From the NCBI RefSeq assembly GCF_026262625.1, contig NZ_SHNN01000001.1, positions 1,178,001-1,242,000 of the forward strand: 64,000 nucleotides of DNA, in the 5' to 3' direction. The DNA is from Candidatus Litorirhabdus singularis. Lineage in GTDB: Bacteria; Pseudomonadota; Gammaproteobacteria; Pseudomonadales; Halieaceae. Positions 8,326-16,358 of the stretch are shown here, in pieces. Both the position numbers and the translations under genes were made by a program. Each line of letters starts with the position of its first letter. Within the stretch, counting starts at the first letter, position 1. The notes beneath the pieces are model-generated. The model ran no database searches, was not told the origin of the DNA, and saw only the letters and a list, made by a program, of their open reading frames with translations.

Positions 8326-9729
8326 ATGTCCGCAGAACAGACCCCACAGCAGCAAATGGCTGCCATGATTGAACGCTCGCGCGTGGCCCAGGAACAGATC
8401 GCCGATTACACTCAGGAGCAGGTCGACGAACTGATTCGCGCCATGGTTTATGCCGTGGCCCGCGAAGACCGCGCGGAGGAGATTGCTCAGTTCACGGTGG
8501 AAGAGACTCAGCTGGGTAACTATGAGGGCAAGTATCTCAAGATTCACCGCAAGACCCGCGCCACACTGATGGATATTATCCACGATAAATCTGTGGGGGT
8601 GATCGAGGAAGATCACGAACGCAATATTGTCAAAATTGCCAAGCCGGTGGGCGTCATCGGTGCTCTATCCCCGTCTACCAACCCAGAGGCGACGCCGGTC
8701 ATCAAGGGCATCTCCGCCATCAAGGGTCGTAATTCCATCATCATAGCGCCGCATCCACGGGCCAAACTGACTAACAAGAAAATCTGCGACTACATGCGCG
8801 AGGCACTTGAATTGTGCGGTGCGCCGGCTGATCTGGTACAGGGCATCGAGATTCCGTCGATTGAGCTGACTAATGAACTGATGGCCCAGTGTGATCGCGT
8901 GTTGGCGACCGGCGGCGGTGCCATGGTGACGGCAGCGTACTCCAGTGGTACCCCGGCACTGGGTGTCGGCGTTGGTAATGCCTGCATTACAGTGGACGAC
9001 ACCGCTGATCTGGAGGAGACCGCCGAGAAAATCCGCATTTCCAAGACTTTGGATCTGGCTGCATCATGCTCATCAGATAACTCCGTACTGGTCTTCGAAT
9101 CTATCTTTGATGCGCTGGTTGACAAGCTCAAGCATGAGGGCGGTTATGTTGTTAATGAGGAAGAGAAGCTGAAACTGCAGAACACCCTGTGGCACGATGG
9201 TCATCTGAACACCGCAATCGTGGCTCAGCCGGCGCACAAGATTGCTGGCATGGCCGGTATCGAGCTACCCGAAGGCGTACAGTTTTTTATCGTGCCTGAA
9301 ACCGGTGCGGGTCCGGATTACCCCTTTTCTGGAGAGAAGCTGTCGGTGACCATGACCCTGTACAAGGTCAAGGATATCGATGAAGCGATTAGTCTGACCA
9401 ATGCGATTCAGGCCTATCAGGGCCAGGGTCACTCTTGCGGCATCTACTCTTACAGCGACGACAACATAATGAAGTTTGCGCACGCGACCAAGACCTCGAG
9501 GGTCATGGTGAATCAGCCGCAATCTGCCTCTAACAGCGGCAACCTGTGGAATGGTATGCGCCAGACATTCTCCCTGGGGTGCGGCTCCTGGGGTGGTAAT
9601 TCAACCAATAACAACATCACCTGGCGTGACCTGATCAATGAGACTTGGGTTTCCAAGCCGTTGGCTGTCACCAAGACGCTTCCTTCCGATGAGGAGTTGT
9701 TTGGTGCTGTTATGACCAAGTTCAAGTAA
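8326..9729 (+). CDS. CoA-acylating aldehyde dehydrogenase (AdhE N-terminal/EutE/SauS type)
   Basis: The 467-residue protein belongs to the acylating branch that includes the AdhE N-terminal domain, EutE/PduP and sulfoacetaldehyde dehydrogenase. Signs are VGVIGALSPSTNPEATP, the catalytic Cys248 in AASCSSDNS, and the C-terminal SLGCGSWGGNS motif, typical of AdhE. Such enzymes convert an aldehyde, NAD(P)+ and CoA to an acyl-CoA. It is the first gene of the valine-type operon, six bases before the acyl-CoA dehydrogenase, where the unrelated-looking ~500-residue methylmalonate-semialdehyde dehydrogenase MmsA is usually found. It may therefore form propionyl-CoA from methylmalonate semialdehyde; that is inference. 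An AGGAG site precedes the ATG by eight bases. Confidence 0.85.
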   Translation: MSAEQTPQQQMAAMIERSRVAQEQIADYTQEQVDELIRAMVYAVAREDRAEEIAQFTVEETQLGNYEGKYLKIHRKTRATLMDIIHDKSVGVIEEDHERNIVKIAKPVGVIGALSPSTNPEATPVIKGISAIKGRNSIIIAPHPRAKLTNKKICDYMREALELCGAPADLVQGIEIPSIELTNELMAQCDRVLATGGGAMVTAAYSSGTPALGVGVGNACITVDDTADLEETAEKIRISKTLDLAASCSSDNSVLVFESIFDALVDKLKHEGGYVVNEEEKLKLQNTLWHDGHLNTAIVAQPAHKIAGMAGIELPEGVQFFIVPETGAGPDYPFSGEKLSVTMTLYKVKDIDEAISLTNAIQAYQGQGHSCGIYSYSDDNIMKFAHATKTSRVMVNQPQSASNSGNLWNGMRQTFSLGCGSWGGNSTNNNITWRDLINETWVSKPLAVTKTLPSDEELFGAVMTKFK

Positions 9730-9735
9730 GCCGCT

Positions 9736-10896
9736 ATGGACTTTTCTCTGAGTGATGAGCAGCAGGCTTTTGTCGATAGCGCGCGCGCCTTTTCTGAGGG
9801 CGTGTTGGCACCTCAAGCAGCTCACTGGGATGAAACCTCGACCTTCCCCAAAGACGCGTTGCGCGAGGCGGGTGAGCTGGGTTTCATGGGTATGTATACG
9901 CCTGAGGAAGCGGGAGGTCTGGCCCTGCCGCGCCTTGACGCCAGCTTGATTGTTGAGGAGCTGGCCAAGGGTTGTACCACCACGGCGGCATTTCTGACTA
10001 TCCACAATATGGCCACCAGCATGATCGGCAAGTACTGCTCGCAGTCTGTCATTGATGCCTGGTGTCCCGATTTGGTGATGGGCATTAAGCTGGCTTCCTA
10101 TTGTCTGACCGAGCCCGGCGCCGGATCTGATGCGGCTTCGTTGCGCACAGCAGCGGTGCGCGATGGTGACGACTACGTCGTTAACGGCAGCAAGGTATTT
10201 ATCTCCGGCGCTGGTGAGACCGATGTGCTGGTGGTGATGCTGCGCACCGGCGCTGCGGGTCCCAAAGGCATTTCCACCTTACTGATACCGGCCGATGCCG
10301 AGGGTATCAGCTACGGCAAGAAGGAAGACAAGATGGGTTGGAACGCCCAGCCCACGCGCATGGTTACCTTTGATAATGTGCGTGTGCCGGTGATCAATCG
10401 CCTGGGTGAAGAAGGCCAGGGCTTTGCTATCGCGATGGAAGGCCTGGACGGCGGGCGCATTAACATTGCGACCTGTAGTGTCGGTACTGCCCAGCAGGCA
10501 TTGGAAGAAGCCACTGCCTATGTGCAGGAGCGGCGTCAGTTTGATACCGCGATCAGTGACTTTCAGGCCACCCAGTTCAAGCTCGCCGATATGCTGACCG
10601 AGCTGGTTGCCGCCAGGCAAATGGTGCGACTGGCTGCCAGCAAGCTGGATAATCGTGATTCCCAGGCCACTACTTACTGCGCCATGGCCAAGCGCTTTGC
10701 CACCGACGTCGGTTTTAACGTCTGCAATGATGCTCTGCAGTTGTTCGGCGGCTATGGCTATATCAAGGAGTACCCGATGGAACGGCATGTGCGCGATACC
10801 CGTGTGCATCAGATACTGGAAGGTACCAATGAAATTATGCGGGTCATCGTGTCCCGTCGTCTATTAATGGAAGGGGCCCTGGAGGTCATCAAATGA
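9736..10896 (+). CDS. Acyl-CoA dehydrogenase, probably isobutyryl-CoA dehydrogenase
   Basis: This 386-residue flavoprotein shows the full acyl-CoA dehydrogenase layout. The N-terminal helical domain is followed by the FAD/substrate motif CLTEPGAGSDA and the beta-barrel segment GSKVFISGAGETD. The C-terminal helical domain contains QLFGGYGY and the catalytic Glu362 in LEGTNEIMR. The position of that Glu and the operon partners (enoyl-CoA hydratase, 3-hydroxyisobutyryl-CoA hydrolase and MmsB) point to oxidation of isobutyryl-CoA to methacrylyl-CoA in valine breakdown. Electrons would go to electron-transfer flavoprotein. The stop overlaps the next start by four bases (ATGA), indicating translational coupling. 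The exact acyl chain is inferred from context. Confidence 0.88.
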   Translation: MDFSLSDEQQAFVDSARAFSEGVLAPQAAHWDETSTFPKDALREAGELGFMGMYTPEEAGGLALPRLDASLIVEELAKGCTTTAAFLTIHNMATSMIGKYCSQSVIDAWCPDLVMGIKLASYCLTEPGAGSDAASLRTAAVRDGDDYVVNGSKVFISGAGETDVLVVMLRTGAAGPKGISTLLIPADAEGISYGKKEDKMGWNAQPTRMVTFDNVRVPVINRLGEEGQGFAIAMEGLDGGRINIATCSVGTAQQALEEATAYVQERRQFDTAISDFQATQFKLADMLTELVAARQMVRLAASKLDNRDSQATTYCAMAKRFATDVGFNVCNDALQLFGGYGYIKEYPMERHVRDTRVHQILEGTNEIMRVIVSRRLLMEGALEVIK

Positions 10897-11681
10897 GTCT
10901 GAGTACATCCGAAAAACTGCAAGTAGAAATCAAAGGTCACACGGCGTTGATCACTATCAACAATCCCGCCGCCAACACCTTTGATACCGAAAGCCTGCCG
11001 GCGTTGCAGGACCTGATTCAGAAGCTGAATGCCGACCGCACCATCTTTGCTTTGGTGCTGACGGGTTCTGGCGATAAGTTCTTCTCTGCGGGGGCTGATC
11101 TCAAGCTGTTTGCCGATGGCAACCCCGATACCGCCCGCGACATGGCGGAGTATTTCGGTAAAGGCTTTGAGTGTCTGGCTGACTTCCGTGGCGTATCCAT
11201 AGCTGCCATTAATGGCTTTGCCATGGGCGGTGGACTGGAAGTGGCTTTGGCCTGCGATATTCGTATTGCTGAAGAGCAGGCGCAGATGGCATTGCCAGAA
11301 GCCAAAGTAGGCTTGCTGCCTTGTGCAGGCGGCACGCAGCGTTTGTCCTGGCTGGTCGGTGAAGGCTGGGCCAAGAAAATGATTCTTTGCGGTGAGCGTA
11401 TCAAGGCCGATGTTGCTGAGCGTATTGGCTTGGTAGAAGAGGTAGTGGCCAAGGGCGGTGCGCTGGAGCGCGCTCTGGAATTGGCCGAGCAGGTGGGAGA
11501 CCAGAGTCCCATTTCTGTCACCTACTGCAAAGAGCTGATTGGCATGGCACGTGAAAATGCCATGGGTGAAGCGTTGCCCTATGAGCGGCAAAAATTCGTT
11601 GACCTGTTCACCACAGAAGATCAACGCGAGGGCGTGAATGCGTTTCTCGAAAAGCGTAAGCCGCAATGGAAGAACTGCTGA
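10893..11681 (+). CDS. Enoyl-CoA hydratase, probably for methacrylyl-CoA
   Basis: The 262-residue crotonase has both catalytic glutamates of true hydratases: Glu in MGGGLEVALACD and Glu in MALPEAKVG, followed by the GGTQRLSWLVG segment. The oxyanion hole is SAGADLKLF. In the valine pathway it would hydrate methacrylyl-CoA to 3-hydroxyisobutyryl-CoA. It overlaps the acyl-CoA dehydrogenase by four bases and its stop overlaps the preferred start of the hydrolase by one base (TGATG), so the three genes are tightly coupled. Substrate choice is inferred from the operon. Confidence 0.88.
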   Translation: MSLSTSEKLQVEIKGHTALITINNPAANTFDTESLPALQDLIQKLNADRTIFALVLTGSGDKFFSAGADLKLFADGNPDTARDMAEYFGKGFECLADFRGVSIAAINGFAMGGGLEVALACDIRIAEEQAQMALPEAKVGLLPCAGGTQRLSWLVGEGWAKKMILCGERIKADVAERIGLVEEVVAKGGALERALELAEQVGDQSPISVTYCKELIGMARENAMGEALPYERQKFVDLFTTEDQREGVNAFLEKRKPQWKNC

Positions 11682-12805
11682 TGTCCGAGAGTTCTGTACT
11701 GTGCAGTGAGTTACCTGCGGCCGCCGGCAAGGTTGGGCGCATCACACTCAACCTGGAAAGCACACTCAATTCGCTGAACCTGGAAATGGTGAACCTGCTG
11801 CAGGCGCAGTTGGACGCCTGGCGTGACGACCCCACTATTGCCGCCGTGTTTATTGATGGCGCTGGTGAGAAGGCCTTTTGTGCCGGTGGCGATGTGCAGG
11901 CGCTTTATGCCTCTGCTATAGCCAGTCCTGGCGGTCCCTGCGACTATGCAGAGACGTTCTTTGCGCGTGAATACCGCATGAACTATGACCTGCATACCTA
12001 CCCCAAGCCTGTTATTTGCTGGGGTCACGGGATTGTTATGGGCGGCGGTTTGGGTGTTATGGCGGGCTGCAGTCATCGCATCGTCACCGAGCGAACCCGC
12101 ATCGCCATGCCTGAAGTGACTATCGCCCTGTTTCCAGATGTGGGTGGCAGTTGGTTTCTGAATCACATGCCCGGTAATGCCGGGGAGTTCCTGGCTCTGA
12201 CCGGTGCGTCTATCAATGCCACTGATGCCATCTACACCGGTATCGCTGACCGTTTCATTGGCAGTGAGCACAAGCAGGCTGTCATTGACGCATTATGTAA
12301 GCAGGGTTGGTCAGCGAGTAATGAAGAAAATGACGGACTGGTTCGCTCGGTGCTGCGACCGTTTGCCGAGCAGTGCATCGGTACCTGGCCGGCTGGACAG
12401 GTAGAGCCGCATATGGCGTCTATTACCGCACTTTGTGATGGCGATAATGTGCATCAGGTTATCGACAATATCACTGGTTTGGAGACGGAAGATCCGTGGC
12501 TAGCCAAGGCGCGAGACGGGCTGGCTCATGGTTCCAAGCTGGCCGCCAGCTGGATTCATCGGCAGCTTTGGGAAACCCGGCATGCGTCGCTGCTGGAGGT
12601 ATTTCAGGCAGAAATTCAGCTGGCGACCACGGTTGTCCGGCACCCGGAGTTTGCCGAGGGCGTGCGAGCTTTGTTGATTGATAAAGATCGCAAGCCAAGC
12701 TGGAGTTACGCCGCTTCACGCGACGTACCTGGGAGTGTTCTGGACAGTTTTTTTACCGCGCCATGGGATAGTAATCCGCTGGCAGATTTGAGTCGGGGAG
12801 AATAG
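11681..12805 (+). CDS. 3-hydroxyisobutyryl-CoA hydrolase
   Basis: This crotonase-superfamily protein has the long C-terminal extension typical of 3-hydroxyisobutyryl-CoA hydrolases; it has 374 residues from the ATG at 11681. Diagnostic segments are FCAGGDVQALY, GHGIVMGGGLGVMAGCSH, and MPEVTIALFPDVGGSWFLN with the catalytic Glu and the following Asp. It releases free 3-hydroxyisobutyrate, which avoids accumulation of reactive methacrylyl-CoA. The chosen start gives the TGATG coupling with the preceding hydratase; an in-frame ATG at 11666 would add five residues. The mmsB start follows two bases after its stop. Confidence 0.9.
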   Translation: MSESSVLCSELPAAAGKVGRITLNLESTLNSLNLEMVNLLQAQLDAWRDDPTIAAVFIDGAGEKAFCAGGDVQALYASAIASPGGPCDYAETFFAREYRMNYDLHTYPKPVICWGHGIVMGGGLGVMAGCSHRIVTERTRIAMPEVTIALFPDVGGSWFLNHMPGNAGEFLALTGASINATDAIYTGIADRFIGSEHKQAVIDALCKQGWSASNEENDGLVRSVLRPFAEQCIGTWPAGQVEPHMASITALCDGDNVHQVIDNITGLETEDPWLAKARDGLAHGSKLAASWIHRQLWETRHASLLEVFQAEIQLATTVVRHPEFAEGVRALLIDKDRKPSWSYAASRDVPGSVLDSFFTAPWDSNPLADLSRGE

Positions 12806-12807
12806 AC

Positions 12808-13692
12808 ATGGCGACAGTAGCCTTTATCGGTCTGGGTAATATGGGCGGCCCTATGGCCATCAATCTGGTTAAAGCAGGCCATGCAGTAACCGTATTCGAC
12901 TTGGCGCCCCAGGCGCTGGAGCAACTGGCGCAGGCCGGTGCTGCAGTAGCGGAGAGCGCTTTGGCGGCCACGGCTGGTGCTGAGTATGTGATTAGTATGT
13001 TGCCCGCGGGCAAACACGTGGCGAGCGTCTATACTGGAGAAGAGGGTTTGCTACAGCAACTGGATAGCTCAGTGACTGTGCTCGACTGCAGCACCATTGA
13101 TGCTGCTACGGCGCGTCAGGTGGGCGAGGCAGCTGCTGCGATCGGTATCGGGTTTATGGATGCGCCGGTGTCAGGTGGTGTGGCCGCAGCGGCGGCCGGT
13201 ACGCTGGCCTTTATGTGTGGCGGCGATGCAGCTACTTTTGAAAAAGCCAAGCTGATTTTGGCGGCGATGGGTAAAAATATTTTTCATGCCGGCCCGGCTG
13301 GAGCAGGGCAGGTGGCCAAGGGGTGTAACAATATGTTGTTGGCTATTCACATGATTGGTACCACTGAAGCACTGGAGATGGGGGCCCGCAATGGGCTCGA
13401 TCCGTCGGTGTTGTCAGAGATCATGTTGGCCAGCTCTGGACGTAACTGGTCATTGGAAGTGTATAACCCATACCCCGGTGTGATGGAGGGAGCTCCGGCG
13501 AGCAACGATTATCAACCAGGCTTTATGGTTGACCTGATGGTCAAGGATTTGGGACTGGCAATGGAAATAGCCGAACAGTCCGGGGTTGATAACGTCATGG
13601 GTAAACTGGCCCAGCAGCGCTACCTGAAGCATCAACAGGACGGCAACGGCGCGGTAGACTTTTCCAGCATCCTGCGGACTATTCAGGACTGA
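12808..13692 (+). CDS. mmsB: 3-hydroxyisobutyrate dehydrogenase
   Basis: The 294-residue protein is a complete beta-hydroxyacid dehydrogenase. The N-terminal Rossmann motif is FIGLGNMGGPMA, the substrate-binding motif DAPVSGGVAAA, the catalytic Lys171 lies in GQVAKGCNNM, and the C-terminal signature MVKDLGLAME follows. It oxidises 3-hydroxyisobutyrate to methylmalonate semialdehyde with NAD+. Its place after the acyl-CoA dehydrogenase, hydratase and hydrolase genes is the usual valine-operon order, which supports MmsB over tartronate semialdehyde or other family members. The next gene begins one base after its stop. Confidence 0.9.
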   Translation: MATVAFIGLGNMGGPMAINLVKAGHAVTVFDLAPQALEQLAQAGAAVAESALAATAGAEYVISMLPAGKHVASVYTGEEGLLQQLDSSVTVLDCSTIDAATARQVGEAAAAIGIGFMDAPVSGGVAAAAAGTLAFMCGGDAATFEKAKLILAAMGKNIFHAGPAGAGQVAKGCNNMLLAIHMIGTTEALEMGARNGLDPSVLSEIMLASSGRNWSLEVYNPYPGVMEGAPASNDYQPGFMVDLMVKDLGLAMEIAEQSGVDNVMGKLAQQRYLKHQQDGNGAVDFSSILRTIQD

Positions 13693-13693
13693 T

Positions 13694-14530
13694 ATGGAGC
13701 CCGCCGCACAGGTAGCTGCGCTGCTTGATAAGGCGGAATTGCATCAGACGCCCTGCGGCAATGGCGAATTGCGGTGGCAGCAGTGGTCCAGCGGCAGAGC
13801 TGGCCCGCCGCTTATTTTATTGCACGGCGGCTATGGCAGTTGGACACACTGGATAGCCAACATTCCCGACCTGGCCGCTTCTCGTAATCTATGGACTGTG
13901 GACCTGCCCGGCCTGGGTGATTCAGCTGACATGCGTAAACCCCATGCCACCAGTAACAGTGCCAAAATACTGTTGCGAGGTATAGATAGCCTGCTCGGTG
14001 CTGGCAGCGAATTTGATCTGGCCGGCTTCAGCTTTGGCGCTATGGTGGCGGCGCAGCTTGCCATACAGGCAGGCAGTCGCTGCCGTCGTCTGTTGCTCTG
14101 TGGGGCAGCAGGATTTGGCCACCTGCATGTACAAGTAGATCTGGAAAAACCACCCCGCGTGGGCAAGGATGCCGAGGAAGCGCGTGGTATTCATGCCAGC
14201 AATTTGCGCAGCCTGATGTTCGCTAACACAGAAACTATTGATGAGCTGGCAATTTATGTGCATGGGGAGAATCTCAGCCGTGCACGTATTAACAGCCGGC
14301 CGTTGTCCCGTACCGATGAATTGCTCAAATCTCTGCCACAGATCAAGTGTGCTCTGACCTGCGTCTGGGGCTCCCGCGATGCCACTGCCGGGGGTACTGA
14401 AAATATCGCCCAGCGGCGCAAACTAATTGAGCAAGCTCAGCCGAATGTCGACTTTCATGTGCTTAACGGCGTCGGTCATTGGGCCATGTACGAGTCTCCC
14501 GCTGCGTTCAATGCGCTGCTGACTGATTAA
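13694..14530 (+). CDS. Alpha/beta hydrolase
   Basis: The 278-residue protein has the classical alpha/beta-hydrolase features: oxyanion segment LLHGGYGSWTHW, a nucleophile elbow GFSFGAM with catalytic Ser, a likely acid in the WGSRDATAGG region, and the catalytic His in GVGHWAMYESP. This layout is typical of carboxylesterases and C-C bond hydrolases. It starts one base after the mmsB stop and is the last gene of the operon, so it may act on an ester or thioester linked to the pathway. Nothing in the sequence fixes the substrate. The 125 bases after it hold short inverted repeats but no convincing terminator. Confidence 0.8.
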   Translation: MEPAAQVAALLDKAELHQTPCGNGELRWQQWSSGRAGPPLILLHGGYGSWTHWIANIPDLAASRNLWTVDLPGLGDSADMRKPHATSNSAKILLRGIDSLLGAGSEFDLAGFSFGAMVAAQLAIQAGSRCRRLLLCGAAGFGHLHVQVDLEKPPRVGKDAEEARGIHASNLRSLMFANTETIDELAIYVHGENLSRARINSRPLSRTDELLKSLPQIKCALTCVWGSRDATAGGTENIAQRRKLIEQAQPNVDFHVLNGVGHWAMYESPAAFNALLTD

Positions 14531-14655
14531 CCTCTGGTCTGACTCGCGTGCGCAGTTGAGACAGGCGTTGTGCCTGCCTAATGTGACCGTTATGGTCATT
14601 AACCCTCTTCCATCATCAAGCTATGCTGCCTGCTTTACTGCTGCAGGAGTCTAGC

Positions 14656-15459
14656 GTGTCCTACGTCCTTGTTGATAAACCGCGCCCGCATGTTACTCAG
14701 ATCACCCTGAATCGGCCGGAGCGCATGAACGCCATGGCGTTTGATCTGATGGTGCCATTTAAAGAAGCCCTGGAAGAAATCAGTTTTGATAACGACACCC
14801 GAGTGGTCATTATCACCGGTAGCGGACATGGATTTTGTTCCGGGGCTGATCTTGAGGACCCCGGCTGGATGGATATTTTTGATGGCTTGACCATGCCCGG
14901 TATTGCCCGCCGCGCCATGCGAGTGCTAGACGACACCATCAAAGCGATTCATAACATGCACCAACCCGTAATCGGCGCAATCAATGGCGCGGCTATCGGC
15001 GGTGGTTTCTGTCTTGCTATGGCCACTGATATACGTCTGGCGTCGGATAGCGCCTACTTCCGTCCCGCTGGCATTAACAACGGCCTCACCTCTGGCGAGC
15101 TGGGATTGAGCTATATGCTGCCCCGCGCTATTGGCAGTTCACGGGCGTTCGAAATTATGTTGACCGGCCGCGACGTCAGTGCCGAAGAAGCGCAACGGAT
15201 TGGTCTGGTGTCGCAAACGGTTGCGGAAGCCGAACTGTTGGATGAGTGTTATAAGGTGGCGGAGCGAATTGCTGGCTTTAGTCAGCTGGGGGTTGAACTG
15301 AGCAAGCAGCTGTTGTGGGCCGGCATGGACGCGGGCAGCCTGCAATCACACATGAATCATGAAGGCCATGCGCAGTTGTTTGTGCGCATGACGACACAAA
15401 ATTTTGAGGAAGCGATCAGGGCCCGCAAGCAGGACCGCAAACCTGATTACAAAGATTGA
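14656..15459 (+). CDS. Crotonase-family protein lacking the two classical hydratase glutamates
   Basis: I place the start at GTG 14656 because a CAGGAG site (14644-14649) lies six bases upstream. An in-frame ATG at 14623 has no such site. The product has 267 residues. The oxyanion segments are CSGADLEDPG and GAINGAAIGGG. Both glutamates of true enoyl-CoA hydratases are absent: GGGFCLAMATD carries Cys, and FRPAGINNGLTSGELGLSY has no Glu at the second site. The latter motif recurs in a distinct subgroup of actinobacterial and proteobacterial crotonases of unclear activity. The gene's 3' end overlaps the convergent DUF4340 gene by 13 bases. Confidence 0.8.
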   Translation: MSYVLVDKPRPHVTQITLNRPERMNAMAFDLMVPFKEALEEISFDNDTRVVIITGSGHGFCSGADLEDPGWMDIFDGLTMPGIARRAMRVLDDTIKAIHNMHQPVIGAINGAAIGGGFCLAMATDIRLASDSAYFRPAGINNGLTSGELGLSYMLPRAIGSSRAFEIMLTGRDVSAEEAQRIGLVSQTVAEAELLDECYKVAERIAGFSQLGVELSKQLLWAGMDAGSLQSHMNHEGHAQLFVRMTTQNFEEAIRARKQDRKPDYKD

Positions 15460-16358
15460 TCGTCGGGTACAGTTTTCGCAAACAGGTTGTCTGCGTTGGC
15501 TGTGTTCAGCCTGTCAAAATCAAGCGCGCTGAGATTGAAGTAGATATCGATATCGGAACGCTTGATGTAGTAAGTTTCATCGATCTGAAACAAACGGATT
15601 TCGTAGCGTTCGCCGCCCGTTTGAGCCACTAGCGTGGGCGGTGCAGTTGTTTCATGCAGGATGGTCGCGGTTTCCTGACTCACTACGCCTGAGGCTATTA
15701 AATTTTCCAGTCCGTTGATCAGCTCATCGACAGCATCGACATTGGCCTCCCTACCAGTGTTCGATTGCCAGCCTGTCGCGCTGCGCTCAAGTGCGTAGTC
15801 CAGTCCCTCGACTCGCTCAATATCGTTCAACTGCAGCAGGGTCTGGTCAAACCATTGACCCTGCTGTGCAGGTGCGTCGAAGGCATTAAAAGTGATCGCG
15901 TAAATATCGTTACTGTCGGCGCGACGCGCATGCACCTTCCGAAAGCCCGGTGATGTGCCTAGATACAGGGTCGCGACAACCTCATCTCCGGACACCCATT
16001 CCAGTTTGCGCTGGTAGTTAGTGGTGGCAACCTCAAAGCGCAGCGCAGCGGCCTCGGTCTGGGCTACCGGCCAGCCCTGTTGCAGGCTGGGCAACTGTTG
16101 CAGCAGGGCTGATAGCTTGTCTTCGGCTGCGGGGAGGTAGTGGTATTCTGGTAACACCCAGTCGCCGTCTCTACGCTGGATAACCGTGCTGTTTGCCAGG
16201 TCGCTGATGATCAGGCGCTGAATGCTCTCGGGTTCAACAGTCACTACAGCGGTCTGCGCATCATTCTGCAGGGTTTGTTGTTGAGGCCAGAATATCCAGC
16301 TGGCAATCAGCAGCTGCACGACTAGCAGAGCAGCCAATAGTTTAATGGAGCGGTTCAT
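15447..16358 (-). CDS. DUF4340-domain membrane-anchored protein
   Basis: The 303-residue protein has an N-terminal hydrophobic anchor (about residues 7-25) and a beta-rich extracytoplasmic domain of the DUF4340 type (WVLPEYHYLPAAEDKLSALL and following). This domain regularly accompanies Gld-type ABC transporters. It is the last gene of the ABC operon; its start overlaps the stop of the fused permease by four bases (ATGA). Its role is probably structural or substrate-binding on the periplasmic face, but no function is established. Its 3' end overlaps the convergent crotonase gene. Confidence 0.8.
   Translation of the reverse strand: MNRSIKLLAALLVVQLLIASWIFWPQQQTLQNDAQTAVVTVEPESIQRLIISDLANSTVIQRRDGDWVLPEYHYLPAAEDKLSALLQQLPSLQQGWPVAQTEAAALRFEVATTNYQRKLEWVSGDEVVATLYLGTSPGFRKVHARRADSNDIYAITFNAFDAPAQQGQWFDQTLLQLNDIERVEGLDYALERSATGWQSNTGREANVDAVDELINGLENLIASGVVSQETATILHETTAPPTLVAQTGGERYEIRLFQIDETYYIKRSDIDIYFNLSALDFDRLNTANADNLFAKTVPDDQSL

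Noticed and set aside
10809-11666. Minus-strand frame of 285 codons opposite the enoyl-CoA hydratase gene
   Set aside because: The plus strand encodes a complete hydratase with both catalytic glutamates and ATGA coupling; the opposite frame matches nothing I recognise.
14540-14640. Short inverted repeats between the hydrolase and crotonase genes as a riboswitch or terminator
   Set aside because: Stems are five base pairs with no conserved pattern I recognise and no T-tract.
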